The notes: generated from the sequence alone by a model not told the origin. Shown: positions 9,000-17,714, counted from the first letter of the stretch. The stretch: 64,000 bases of DNA from Lachnospiraceae bacterium (GCA_030825115.1 JAPJQL010000004.1:62001-126000); one strand, 5' to 3'. Numbers and translations are program-made.

Positions 9000-9028
9000 A
9001 ATTTAACACAGGACGCGTCCGATGTCAA
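9000..9028 (-). promoter_or_regulatory. Probable sigmaA promoter for the RNA helicase
   Basis: Minus strand shows a perfect TTGACA (9023-9028), a 17-nt spacer and TAAATT. Transcription would begin near 8993, giving a leader of about 138 nt. Confidence 0.55.
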
Positions 9029-9104
9029 TCGCAAGCATCACCAGAAATATACGGTCAGAATCAACTGCGGACAGCACATTGCACGAAAGTGCTCTGTCAT
9101 AAGG

Positions 9105-10028
9105 TTAAGATAACTGTTCCACCAGCCGTTCCAGTTCTGACTTTTCCTCTTCCAGCTTCTGCTGCGTCTCCTCACTCATGCTCTGCAGCTTCATAAGAAT
9201 AGACTCCACCTTCCCGATCACCTGGTCAACTTGGTTCTGCGCGTCATGGATTTTGCCCTGCACCATCCAGTCTGCAAAAATCCCATCCCAGAAATAATCC
9301 GCAAAACGCAGAAATCCGTCAATCTGAACCTGAATATTTTCATGGAAGTCGACGTCTACCAGTTCCGTTTTGAACGTGCGAAGACGCTGCTGGAGCACGT
9401 TCACCTTATCCTGGGCGCTGTCCAGATGGGAATGCTTTGCCATCGTCACAAACATTCCTCCGCCAAACATATCCCAGGTCCCCCAGCCTTCCGCCGAATT
9501 CAGGCTGGACCGGACTTCCTTTGCCATGCAGGCGGCAGCTCTTCCCGCATCCTGCGCTTCCCCGATTTCCCGCAGTTGTTCCTGCAGGCCTGCGATCCGT
9601 TCCTCCGAATCCAGAATCTCCCGGACCTTCTGCGGGAAATTCTCCTTCAGCCATTCCTTCTTATCCTGAATTGCACGCTCCAGCTTTTCCTCCAGCCCCT
9701 CCAGAGAACGCAGCCGGGCATCGATCCGCTCAATCTCATCATTGACCACAGAAAGTTCCCCTGCCACGGTGTCATGCTTGACGGCGGCTTCGTAGGCTTC
9801 CCGCTTCTCTTTGTCCAGCCGTTCCGCCTTTTTTCCCGAAATACCGTAAAAAAATCCTGCCAGGCTTCCGCCTTCCAGACGATCCACATCCTTCTGCTCC
9901 TTTGTCCGGATGGCCCGCAGCCGCTCTTCTGTCTTTCGCAGATCCTCCCTCTGTGTGTACAGCTCGTTTCGTTTTACCATAAGGTGGTTTCTTTGACAGA
10001 TTGCTTCCCTTATCTCATTGATCTGCAC
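9105..10028 (-). CDS. Conserved-looking coiled-coil protein of unknown function
   Basis: I do not recognise this 307-residue protein. It has no signal peptide or membrane segment. Long charged heptad-like stretches fill about residues 15-50 and 65-175, and again 270-305, so it is probably an elongated or oligomeric coiled coil. A glycine-aromatic patch (GWGTWDMFGGGMFVTMAKHSH, near 190-210) interrupts the coils. I place the start at the GTG at 10028 because the GGGGAGG site sits directly against the ATG at 10034, leaving no spacing, but 6 nt before the GTG. It is downstream of a histidine kinase/response regulator pair on the same strand with a 53-nt gap, so it may share their transcript; no function follows from that. 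Confidence 0.75.
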   Translation of the reverse strand: MQINEIREAICQRNHLMVKRNELYTQREDLRKTEERLRAIRTKEQKDVDRLEGGSLAGFFYGISGKKAERLDKEKREAYEAAVKHDTVAGELSVVNDEIERIDARLRSLEGLEEKLERAIQDKKEWLKENFPQKVREILDSEERIAGLQEQLREIGEAQDAGRAAACMAKEVRSSLNSAEGWGTWDMFGGGMFVTMAKHSHLDSAQDKVNVLQQRLRTFKTELVDVDFHENIQVQIDGFLRFADYFWDGIFADWMVQGKIHDAQNQVDQVIGKVESILMKLQSMSEETQQKLEEEKSELERLVEQLS

Positions 10029-10081
10029 AGACATCCTCCCCTTTTTCTTGGGTCTTAACCGCTTTCTCCGCTGTCATGATA

Positions 10082-10771
10082 TTACACTTTGAACCGGTAA
10101 CCGACTCCCCATATCGTCTCGATATACTGCGGCTTCGCCGTATTAAACTCAATCTTCTCCCGGATTTTCTTGATATGCACCGTCACCGTGGCAATATCCC
10201 CGATCGATTCCATATCCCAAATCCTGGAAAACAGCTCCTCCTTCGTATACACATGGTTCGGGTTCTGTGCCAGGAAGGTCAGAAGGTCAAACTCTTTTGT
10301 GGTAAAATTCTTCTCCTCGCCGTTGACCCACACCCGGCGGGCTGTCTTGTCTATCTTAAGCCCGCGGATCTCGATCAGTTCATTCTCCGCATTCCCGCTT
10401 CCGATCAGCCGCTCATACCGCGCCAGATGGGCCTTCACCCGCGCAACCATCTCACTCGGGCTGAACGGCTTCGTGATATAGTCGTCAGCTCCCAGCCCCA
10501 GTCCGCGGATCTTGTCGATGTCCTCTTTTTTTGCGGATATCATGATGATCGGCGTATTCTTCACTTCCCGAAACCGTTTGCAGATCTCGAAACCGTCCAT
10601 GCCCGGAAGCATCAGATCCAGGATCAGCAGATCAAAATCCTCGTGAAGCGCACGCTCCAGACCCTTACTCCCATCTGCCTCAAGCTCCACCTCAAATCCG
10701 CTCAGCTCCAGATAGTCCTTTTCAAGCTCAGCTATGCTGACTTCATCTTCTATGATCAGTATCCTGCTCAT
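10082..10771 (-). CDS. OmpR/PhoB-family response regulator
   Basis: DNA-binding output protein of a two-component system. The 229 residues comprise a receiver domain (acidic pocket EDE near residues 8-10, phospho-acceptor Asp52 in LILDLMLPGMDG, Lys near 102) and a C-terminal winged-helix domain ending WGVGYRFKV. It is translated from an ATG preceded by AGGAGG that lies inside the end of the kinase gene, with a 29-nt overlap, which implies coupled translation. The kinase-first order is less common than regulator-first. Target genes are unknown; the nearest candidates are the pair itself and the 9105 gene. Confidence 0.93.
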   Translation of the reverse strand: MSRILIIEDEVSIAELEKDYLELSGFEVELEADGSKGLERALHEDFDLLILDLMLPGMDGFEICKRFREVKNTPIIMISAKKEDIDKIRGLGLGADDYITKPFSPSEMVARVKAHLARYERLIGSGNAENELIEIRGLKIDKTARRVWVNGEEKNFTTKEFDLLTFLAQNPNHVYTKEELFSRIWDMESIGDIATVTVHIKKIREKIEFNTAKPQYIETIWGVGYRFKV

Positions 10772-11861
10772 CCTGTATTACCTCCTGATATTTTCTGAGT
10801 ACGAAATGAATCTCCGTACCGATATTTTCCTTGCTGGTCGCCCAGATGCGTCCTCCATGATCCTCGATGATCTTGCGGACAATAGAAAGCCCGATCCCGC
10901 TGCCTCCCTGAGAAGAGTTCCTCGATGCGTCGGTCCGGTAAAACCGGTCAAAGATAGACGGCAGGTCCTTCGCCGCGATCCCCCGCCCGTTGTCCTCGAT
11001 CTCCACCTGAATGAAATCCCCCACATCCTTGATCCGGATGTTGATGATGCCCTTCGGCTTATCCAGATACTTGACCGAATTGCTGATGATATTGTTCATC
11101 ACCCGCTTCAGCTGCTCGGCATCAGCGATGATCACCACATTCTCATCCACGTAGTTAAAATAGCCAAGCTCGATCCCCTGGGACTCCATGTCCAGACCGA
11201 CTTCCTCAATGCAGTCGCTGAAATACTGGTCCACATTGATCTTGGTGAAGGTGTAGGGTATCTTATTCGTATCGATCTTGGAATAAAACATCAGCTCGTC
11301 AATCAGACGGTCCATATCATTCGCCTTATTGTATATGGTGCGGATATATTTGTCCAGTTTCTCCGGGGAGGAAGCCACTCCATCCATAATGCCCTCCACA
11401 TACCCCTTGATCGCGGTGATCGGAGTCTTCAGATCATGGGATATATTGCTGATCAGTTCCTTGCTCTCTTTATCGTATTGGATCTTCTCCTCCGCATTTT
11501 CCTTTAAGCGGATTCTCATCTCTTCAAAGTCCTGGCAGAGGAGGCCGATCTCGTCGTCGTCATCCACCTCCAGGGTAAAATCCAGGTTTCCGTCCCGGAT
11601 ATTCCGCGTCGCCTCCTGAAGCTTGCTCAAAGGACGCAGCACAGAACGGTACACCCACATCGTAAGGGCGGCACCGATGAAGATCAGCATAAACGCGCTG
11701 GACAGCATCATCTGCGCCACCATCGTCCGGACCTCCGGACCATACTCACTCACACGGGAGATGATGAAGAACTTGCCCATCGTGATCAACATGTAGCCAA
11801 TAATCAAAGGGAAGAAGGTGAAAAGCAAAAATGCAACCGCAAGCCTTGTTTTCAACTTCAT
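10743..11861 (-). CDS. Membrane sensor histidine kinase
   Basis: Sensor partner of the adjacent response regulator. The 372-residue protein has two transmembrane segments near residues 7-28 and 52-74 with a very short extracellular loop (about 24 residues), so it may sense the membrane or a partner protein rather than a soluble ligand. A HAMP linker (about 72-125) precedes the HisKA domain with phospho-acceptor His142 (SNISHDLKTP). The HATPase_c domain shows an N box (NNIISNSVKY), DNGRGI and GGSGIGLSIV. The small-loop, two-TM build recalls intramembrane-sensing kinases associated with envelope stress, but that role is inference. Confidence 0.92.
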   Translation of the reverse strand: MKLKTRLAVAFLLFTFFPLIIGYMLITMGKFFIISRVSEYGPEVRTMVAQMMLSSAFMLIFIGAALTMWVYRSVLRPLSKLQEATRNIRDGNLDFTLEVDDDDEIGLLCQDFEEMRIRLKENAEEKIQYDKESKELISNISHDLKTPITAIKGYVEGIMDGVASSPEKLDKYIRTIYNKANDMDRLIDELMFYSKIDTNKIPYTFTKINVDQYFSDCIEEVGLDMESQGIELGYFNYVDENVVIIADAEQLKRVMNNIISNSVKYLDKPKGIINIRIKDVGDFIQVEIEDNGRGIAAKDLPSIFDRFYRTDASRNSSQGGSGIGLSIVRKIIEDHGGRIWATSKENIGTEIHFVLRKYQEVIQDEQDTDHRR

Positions 11862-11922
11862 AAAAATGCACTCCTTTCGGACAGCTGCCTGGCATGTGAC
11901 AGATCGCTGTCTCCATGTTAAC

Positions 11923-11928
11923 AGTATA
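11923..11928 (-). promoter_or_regulatory. Possible extended -10 promoter for the kinase/regulator operon
   Basis: Minus-strand TGGTATACT is an extended -10 element 62 nt upstream of the kinase start. No convincing -35 is seen. Confidence 0.45.
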
Positions 11929-11978
11929 CCATAAGAAGTGCATTTCGTTTATAAAAGCTTTCTAAAATTTAGGATAAC

Positions 11979-12752
11979 CTAATTCCCACATTCAATACTA
12001 ATCGCGTTAAACTCATCCAGAATATCCTCGATTTTTACCGCCATCTTCTCTTCTCCTGCCTTATCCATGACCGCCTTGCCCTGATGCATCATCAACAGAC
12101 GGTTCCCGTATTCCACTGCAAAACGAAGATTGTGGGTGACCATGATCGTGGTCAGGTTCTTCTCCCGCACCACTTTATCGGTCAGTTCCATGATGATGTC
12201 CGCCGTCTTCGGGTCCAGTGCCGCCGTGTGCTCATCCAGGATCAGAAATTCTATCGGCGTCATCGTGGACATCAAAAGAGCCATCGCCTGGCGCTGCCCG
12301 CCGGACAGCACCCCGACCTTCACATCCATCTTATCTTCCAGGCCAAGCCCCAGGATCTTTAACTGTTCCCGGTAAAATTCCACCCGCTGTTTATTCGTTC
12401 CGGGGCGCAGGTTGAACGGCTTTCCTTTGTTGTCGGCAAGCGCCATGTTCTCAAGGATCGTCATGGAAGGACAGGTCCCCATCGCCGGATTCTGGTACAC
12501 CCGCCCAATCCTCCTCTGCCGCTTATACTCCGGCATATTGGTGATGTTTTCCCCGTTGATCCTGATCATACCGCTGTCGAGGGGGATGCTTCCGCAGATG
12601 ATGTTTAACATTGAAGTTTTCCCGGAACCGTTGCTGCCTACCACAGATACGAACTCGCCGTCCCCGATCGACAGGGAAAAATCTTCAAACAGGCACATCT
12701 CATTTACCGTCCCTGCGTTGTAATATTTTTCAATATGGCTCAGCTCAAGCAT
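11979..12752 (-). CDS. trpZ: ABC transporter ATPase, TrpZ-like
   Basis: ATP-hydrolysing subunit of an importer with the two upstream genes. The 257-residue protein has Walker A GSNGSGKTS (about 39-47), signature LSGGQRQA, Walker B FLILDEHTAALD and H-loop MVTHN. A His follows the catalytic Glu (DEHTAALD), a form common in this subfamily. Its start overlaps the permease gene by 8 nt. The substrate-binding protein, permease and ATPase together match the TrpXYZ family known in streptococci, and the upstream Trp T-box makes tryptophan or a precursor the likely substrate. Direct evidence for the substrate is not in the protein sequence. Confidence 0.85.
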   Translation of the reverse strand: MLELSHIEKYYNAGTVNEMCLFEDFSLSIGDGEFVSVVGSNGSGKTSMLNIICGSIPLDSGMIRINGENITNMPEYKRQRRIGRVYQNPAMGTCPSMTILENMALADNKGKPFNLRPGTNKQRVEFYREQLKILGLGLEDKMDVKVGVLSGGQRQAMALLMSTMTPIEFLILDEHTAALDPKTADIIMELTDKVVREKNLTTIMVTHNLRFAVEYGNRLLMMHQGKAVMDKAGEEKMAVKIEDILDEFNAISIECGN

Positions 12753-13629
12753 GTGCCTTCACCTTCCTTCCCTTGTTTCCGCTCATGACCAGAATCGCCA
12801 AAAAGAGGACAGACGTGATCAGCTTTAAGTCCGACGCCCTCATGCCCAGCGAAATGGCAAGGGATACGCACGCCTTATAGATGATCGAACCGATGATCAC
12901 CGCACTCGTCGCCTTTACGGCGCTGAAGCGCTTCAACATCTTTGTACCGATGATCACGCTGGCAAGACAGATGACCATCGTGCCGGTTCCGGTGCTGATC
13001 TCAAAAAATCCGTTGTGCTGGCAGTATATGCTGCCGGCCAGCGCCACAAATCCGTTGGCGATCGCCAGACCCAGGATTCTCACCATTCCCTTGTCCTTGG
13101 CAAGGGAAGTGACCAGCACGTCGTTGTCTCCGGTCGCCCGCAGCAGATAGCCTGACCTGGTATTCAGATACAGATCCAGCAGGACCTTGCAGAGCAGAAC
13201 GATCGCAAGCAGGATGATAACTTCCAGATACGGCATGACCGCTTCCGGCACTACCTTCTCCCAAAAGCTGTTCTCGAAGATATTCTCCTTGCTGAATATG
13301 GGCAGGTTGGACTTGCCTGCGATCCTGAGGTTCACCGAGTACAGCCCCGTCATCACGATAATGCCGGAAAGCAGATCCCGCACCCGCAGCTTGACATGGA
13401 TAAATCCCGTGATGCTTCCGGCCACAGCTCCCGCGAGAAAGGAGATGAAAAGCGTCGCCACCGGGTTCACCCCTTTCATGATGAGCGCAGCCGTGACAGC
13501 CGCCCCCAAAGGGTACGTGCTGTCAACGGAAAGATCCGGAAAATCCAGGATCTTGTATGTGATATATACGCCGAGCGCCATCACTGCATATATCAGTCCT
13601 TCTTCTAAAATACCAAGTACAATCGACAT
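12745..13629 (-). CDS. trpY: ABC transporter permease, TrpY-like
   Basis: Integral membrane subunit with about eight to nine hydrophobic segments in 294 residues. It belongs by pattern to the branched-chain-amino-acid-type permease superfamily, in its short uncharacterised form that pairs with lipoproteins of the TrpX family. The RBS AGGAGG... lies upstream of the ATG at 13629, 21 nt after the trpX stop. It has no extra domains. Cotranscribed with trpX and trpZ. Confidence 0.85.
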   Translation of the reverse strand: MSIVLGILEEGLIYAVMALGVYITYKILDFPDLSVDSTYPLGAAVTAALIMKGVNPVATLFISFLAGAVAGSITGFIHVKLRVRDLLSGIIVMTGLYSVNLRIAGKSNLPIFSKENIFENSFWEKVVPEAVMPYLEVIILLAIVLLCKVLLDLYLNTRSGYLLRATGDNDVLVTSLAKDKGMVRILGLAIANGFVALAGSIYCQHNGFFEISTGTGTMVICLASVIIGTKMLKRFSAVKATSAVIIGSIIYKACVSLAISLGMRASDLKLITSVLFLAILVMSGNKGRKVKAHA

Positions 13630-13650
13630 GTGGCCTGTTCCTCCAGTATA

Positions 13651-14730
13651 TTATTCGGCAACGATCTCGTCAAACATACCTGCCGCCGTGCTGCTGAGGC
13701 TCTCAGGAATGGTGATGCCAAGATTTTCCGCCACTTTGTTGTTTCCGTAGAAAGCTGCTTCTTCAATGATCTCAAATTTCATCTCGCTGGCTTTCTTTTC
13801 CCCTTTTAGCACCTTTGCCGCCATTCTTCCTGTCTGCTCACCCAGGCTGATGTAATCCAGGCCTACAGTTGCCAGACAGCCGATGCGGACCTGCTCAATC
13901 TCACTTCCGAATACCGGGATGCCTTTCTTTCCGGCCTTGTCGAGGATCACCGGCAGGGAGCTTACCACCGTATTGTCGGTCAGGTTATTGATGCAGTCTA
14001 CTTTTTCCAGCAGGTTATCTGCTGCCAGCGGGATATCTGCCGTGGAGGATATGCCGCTCTCCACGATCTCAAATCCATATGCTTCCGCTGCCGCCTTATA
14101 TTCTTCGATTGCAGAGACGGAGTTGATCTCGCTGGTGCTGTACATAATGCCGATCTTCTTTGCATCCGGGAGGATGGTCCGGATCATCTCAAGCTGATTT
14201 TCCACCGGAAGCTTGTCGGAAGTGCCGGTTATCTCTCCAACCGGAGTTCCGTCTGCATTGGCAAGCTCTGCCAGCACCGGGTCAGTCACCGCGGTAAAGA
14301 TGACAGGGATGTTATCCTTCTTTGACGCGCTGTAAGCACTCTGCGCCATCGGCGTTGCGATCGCACAGATCAGGTCTGCCTTCTTCGCCACAAAGTTGTC
14401 GATGATCTGGTTTGCGGTGCCGCCGTCTGCCTGGGAGTTCTCATACATCACAGTCAGGTTTTCTCCTTCCACGAAGCCCTCGTCCAGCAGCCCCTGCATA
14501 AATCCGGTCCGGCAGTTGTCCAGAGAGCCATGCTCCGCAAACTGGCCAATTCCGATGACATACTTCCTGCCGTCCGTCTCCCCGGCTGCGCCGCCCTCTG
14601 TGGCCTCTGCCGATGACTCTGTCTGCGCAGCGGAAGCTGCAGTCGATACGTCGCCCCCCTTGTCTGCGGAACATCCTGCCAATACCATCGCCATCATCGC
14701 CGCTGCCATCATCACATTTCTCTTTTTCAT
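13651..14730 (-). CDS. trpX: ABC transporter substrate-binding lipoprotein, TrpX-like
   Basis: Extracytoplasmic binding protein, 359 residues from the ATG at 14730, which follows a GAGGAGG site; the open frame upstream to 14814 overlaps the T-box terminator region and is not coding. The signal peptide ends in the lipobox VLAGC, so it is a membrane-anchored lipoprotein. A Ser/Ala/Glu-rich linker precedes a periplasmic-binding fold with the pattern GIGQFAEHGSLDNCRTGFMQG typical of the family annotated ABC-type uncharacterised substrate-binding proteins. Streptococcal TrpX homologues bind aromatic amino acids. Expression should be released by uncharged tRNA-Trp through the T-box just upstream. 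Confidence 0.88.
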   Translation of the reverse strand: MKKRNVMMAAAMMAMVLAGCSADKGGDVSTAASAAQTESSAEATEGGAAGETDGRKYVIGIGQFAEHGSLDNCRTGFMQGLLDEGFVEGENLTVMYENSQADGGTANQIIDNFVAKKADLICAIATPMAQSAYSASKKDNIPVIFTAVTDPVLAELANADGTPVGEITGTSDKLPVENQLEMIRTILPDAKKIGIMYSTSEINSVSAIEEYKAAAEAYGFEIVESGISSTADIPLAADNLLEKVDCINNLTDNTVVSSLPVILDKAGKKGIPVFGSEIEQVRIGCLATVGLDYISLGEQTGRMAAKVLKGEKKASEMKFEIIEEAAFYGNNKVAENLGITIPESLSSTAAGMFDEIVAE

Positions 14731-14828
14731 AATTCTTTCCTCCTCTTTGCGTTTATCAATAGTTTTTTCAATAAAATAAACGCGTTGTGTGACACCAGGT
14801 TTCACAGGATGCACTTTCCTGTGAAATT

Positions 14829-14867
14829 AAAAAAAGTCTCAAATACAGCCTGAACTGTATTTGAGAC
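14829..14867 (-). terminator. T-box regulated intrinsic terminator
   Basis: Perfect 13-bp stem (GTCTCAAATACAG and complement, 14836-14848 with 14855-14867), 6-nt loop, then seven Ts on the minus strand, 99 nt before trpX. It is the off-state of the T-box. Confidence 0.93.
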
Positions 14868-15085
14868 GAATTGATAAATCCGCGGTGCCACTCAACTTGA
14901 CCTAAGGTCCTCTTTCTCGTATACCAACATATACGCCACAATATAACGGTCGTGGTCTCCGTCAGTCCCTACTCCCTCCCGGTTTCAACACTGCCCTCTA
15001 AAGTCCATTCGGCTAATCCCTCCATACTGCAATCCCACCACCTGCAGCTCTCTGTGATATCAACGATTAACTTACTCCTCTTTTT
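14829..15085 (-). ncRNA. T-box riboswitch, tryptophan-specific (UGG specifier)
   Basis: The minus-strand leader shows the T-box hallmarks in order: an AGAGAG box (15048-15053) in stem I, the specifier loop GAA-UGG-A with the Trp codon at 15005-15007, the antiterminator sequence GAGTGGCACCGCG (14881-14893), and the terminator at 14829-14867. The antiterminator bulge reads UGGC, so its variable base C can pair with discriminator base G73 of bacterial tRNA-Trp; this agrees independently with the UGG specifier. Uncharged tRNA-Trp would stabilise the antiterminator and allow trpXYZ expression. Outer boundary of stem I is approximate. Confidence 0.93.
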
Positions 15086-15110
15086 CAACGGTTTATTTTA
15101 TTTAATACAC

Positions 15111-15139
15111 ATCTTAAACTCATTATTCGGATTTGTCAA
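15111..15139 (-). promoter_or_regulatory. SigmaA promoter for the T-box/trpXYZ transcript
   Basis: Minus strand shows a perfect TTGACA, a 17-nt spacer and TAAGAT, about 25 nt upstream of the T-box stem I. Confidence 0.75.
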
Positions 15140-15160
15140 CTGTTTTTTTCTGACATTTTC

Positions 15161-15619
15161 TCAGCGGAACTTATTAAAGAAATCGGCAAACGGCCTCACT
15201 GCGTCGCTGAGGTTCTTGATCGCACGGTTCAGCCCTTCGATGTCGATCGCATTCACTTTCTCCATCGCCCTGCCGATATTCTCCTGGCTCCTGACCGCAA
15301 GTTCATCTACATCCTCGATCATTTTTCCGATGTCTGCCTCTGCAAGCTCAGAGGTGATCGTCTGAAGATCTTCCATGATCAGCTCCATATTCTGGTAGGT
15401 CACATTGATCTTGGGGATCAATACAGAAGCCGTGTACAGCACGATGCCAAGGATGATGATGCTGGCAGCCGCGGTAATGCGCGACATGTGGTACTGCTTT
15501 TTTGCATATGTTTCCTGTCCTGCATTGGAGGCTTCGATCCGTTCCATCATCGCGCAGAACTCTTTTCCCGTCATTTGCTCCCGCAGTCCCCCCAACTGTT
15601 CTCTCATCTTTCCTTCCAT
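15161..15619 (-). CDS. Small single-pass membrane protein with coiled coil, unknown function
   Basis: I do not recognise this 152-residue protein. An N-terminal cytosolic region of about 48 residues is followed by one transmembrane segment near 49-68 (ITAAASIIILGIVLYTASVLI) and an 85-residue, probably extracytoplasmic, heptad-rich tail ending in NKFR. The start at 15619 has GAGGAGG 7 nt upstream. It lies 41 nt after recG on the same strand and just before the trpXYZ promoter, so it is probably the last gene of the recG transcript. The tail recalls BCD-like or methyl-accepting helices only in being amphipathic; no function is implied. Confidence 0.75.
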   Translation of the reverse strand: MEGKMREQLGGLREQMTGKEFCAMMERIEASNAGQETYAKKQYHMSRITAAASIIILGIVLYTASVLIPKINVTYQNMELIMEDLQTITSELAEADIGKMIEDVDELAVRSQENIGRAMEKVNAIDIEGLNRAIKNLSDAVRPFADFFNKFR

Positions 15620-15659
15620 CCATTTTCCTCCTCGTCTGCCGTCATTTCAGGCTGCCGCC

Positions 15660-17714
15660 CTACAGATTCAATTTTCCGTAGCTTTTGTCCAGGTACACCT
15701 CTAGCCTTCGCCCCAGTTCCCGGTTTTCTTCCCGTTTCAGTTCCGGATCGTCTGAGAGCATCCGGTTCACCTCCTCGGATACGGTCTTTAGCAGATTCGC
15801 ATCCGTAAAGATATCCGCCAGCTTAAATTCCATATCCCCGCTCTGGCGCAGCCCGAAGATATCCCCCGGGCCTCTCAGCTTCAAGTCCTCCGAAGCGATA
15901 TAAAACCCGTCATTGGAACGGTTTAAGATATCCAGCCGTTCCTGGGTCCCGTCCTGGTCGGAGGCATTGACCATGATGCAGTAGGACTGGTGCTTTCCGC
16001 GTCCCACCCGTCCGCGGAGCTGATGGAGCTGCGCCAGCCCGAACCGTTCCGCATTCTCGATCATCATCACCGTCGCGTTGGGCACATTCACCCCCACCTC
16101 CACGACCGTCGTGGACACCAGGACCTGTATCTCATTTGCCGCAAACCGTTCCATGATCTTATTTTTCTCTTTTGCCTTCATCTTGCCGTGCAGATACTCC
16201 ACCGATACGGACTCCGGCAGCTTCTGGCGCAAAAGCTTTGTATAATCCATCACGTTCTCTGCTTCGATCATCTCGCTCTCTTCCACCATCGGACAGATCA
16301 CGTAGGCCTGCCGCCCTGCCGCCACTTCTCTTGTGATGAACTGATATGCCTTCTCCCGGTATCCGGTGCCGACCACACAGTTTTTGATCGGCAGCCGGTT
16401 GGCGGGAAGCTCATCGATGATGGAAATATCCAGATCTCCATAGATGATGATGGCAAGGGTCCTTGGGATCGGAGTCGCGCTCATGACCAGTACATGAGGC
16501 TCTTCGCCCTTTCCTCCCAGCGCTTCCCGCTGCCCCACGCCAAACCGGTGCTGTTCGTCGGTGATGACCAGGGCCAGCTTATCGTACTCCACCTTTTCCT
16601 GGATCAGGGCATGGGTCCCGACGATGATATCCGCCTCATGGCTTTTAACCTTTTCATAGGCAGTCCGCTTCTCCTTCGCCGTCATGGAGCCGGTGATCAG
16701 GACCACCTGCTTTTCTATCCCGTGCTCCGCAAACAGCTCCGTCATAGAGCTGTAATGCTGCTTTGCCAGCACCTCAGTCGGCACCATCAAAGCCCCCTGA
16801 TACCCGTTATAAGCCGCCTGCAAAAGGGCCAGGATTGCAATGATCGTCTTCCCCGAACCGACATCTCCCTGCACCAGCCGGTTCATCATCAGTCCGCCTG
16901 CCAGATCGTTCTGCACTTCGCCAAGCACCTTCTTTTGCGCCCCGGTCAGGGCATAGGGCAGGTTTTGGCACAGCGTCTCCACCTCCGGCACCGGAGGCAG
17001 CACATAGCTGCTCTCCTTATCCTCCCGTTTCTCCTTCAGGCGTCTGACAGCCAGAAGGAAAAAGAGGAATTCGTCAAACACCAGACGTTTCCTTGCAAAC
17101 AAAAGCTCCTGCCTGTCCTTTGGAAAATGAATATGCTCGATGGCAAAATTATATTCCGCCAGCTCATAATGGCTCCTCAGCCGCGACGGAAGATATTCTC
17201 TTTCCATCTGCCGCTGCTCGACTGCCTGCGCCACCGCCTTCGTAATCGCCTTATTGCCAAGCCCCCTGGTCTGGCCATAGACCGGCTGCATGGAATGCAT
17301 CACCGCCTGATACACATCCGGCGTAAAAATCTCCGGCTGCTCCATACACAGCCGCCCCTGTTTTTTTGCTACCTTACCCCGGAACACGAACATCTCCCCC
17401 ATCTTGAGGGTATTCCGCAAAAAAGGCATATTGAACCAGGTGAGCTGCAGGCTTCCCGTCGTATCCTTCACCGTGGCAGTCACCACCTGGAGATTGCGAA
17501 AACGCCGGACATCGGCGCTTTTTAGCAATGTGCCGGATACCGCAAGGACGCCCCCCTCCTTCACCTGTCCGACCGGAACCGGCGGCTCGTAAGCGTCATA
17601 GCCCCTTGGATAATAGTGCAGCAGCTCCTCCACCGTCTCCACACCAAGCTTCCGAAAAAAAGCGCCTGTCTTCTCCCCAATCCCTTTCAAACTCTCAATT
17701 GGCTGTTGATTCAT
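15660..17714 (-). CDS. recG: ATP-dependent DNA helicase RecG
   Basis: Branch-migrating helicase that remodels stalled forks and Holliday junctions. Starting at the ATG at 17714 (MNQQPIESLKGIG) gives 684 residues, the usual length; GGAGA precedes it, while the upstream in-frame start at 17735 lacks a site. The N-terminal wedge/OB domain (about 1-150) is followed by helicase motifs GDVGSGKT (near 280), DEQHRFGV, SATPIPRTL and QLRGRVGRG. It follows fakA as in Bacillus (yloV...recG, where sdaAB/sdaAA intervene). Confidence 0.96.
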   Translation of the reverse strand: MNQQPIESLKGIGEKTGAFFRKLGVETVEELLHYYPRGYDAYEPPVPVGQVKEGGVLAVSGTLLKSADVRRFRNLQVVTATVKDTTGSLQLTWFNMPFLRNTLKMGEMFVFRGKVAKKQGRLCMEQPEIFTPDVYQAVMHSMQPVYGQTRGLGNKAITKAVAQAVEQRQMEREYLPSRLRSHYELAEYNFAIEHIHFPKDRQELLFARKRLVFDEFLFFLLAVRRLKEKREDKESSYVLPPVPEVETLCQNLPYALTGAQKKVLGEVQNDLAGGLMMNRLVQGDVGSGKTIIAILALLQAAYNGYQGALMVPTEVLAKQHYSSMTELFAEHGIEKQVVLITGSMTAKEKRTAYEKVKSHEADIIVGTHALIQEKVEYDKLALVITDEQHRFGVGQREALGGKGEEPHVLVMSATPIPRTLAIIIYGDLDISIIDELPANRLPIKNCVVGTGYREKAYQFITREVAAGRQAYVICPMVEESEMIEAENVMDYTKLLRQKLPESVSVEYLHGKMKAKEKNKIMERFAANEIQVLVSTTVVEVGVNVPNATVMMIENAERFGLAQLHQLRGRVGRGKHQSYCIMVNASDQDGTQERLDILNRSNDGFYIASEDLKLRGPGDIFGLRQSGDMEFKLADIFTDANLLKTVSEEVNRMLSDDPELKREENRELGRRLEVYLDKSYGKLNL

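Noticed and set aside
14731..14814. Upstream extension of trpX to 14814
   Set aside because: It would run into the T-box terminator region and lacks an RBS; the lipobox and GAGGAGG site fix the start at 14730.
15990..17525. 511-residue plus-strand frame opposite recG
   Set aside because: Its sequence is His/Arg/Leu-rich low-complexity typical of antisense shadows, and recG motifs are on the other strand.
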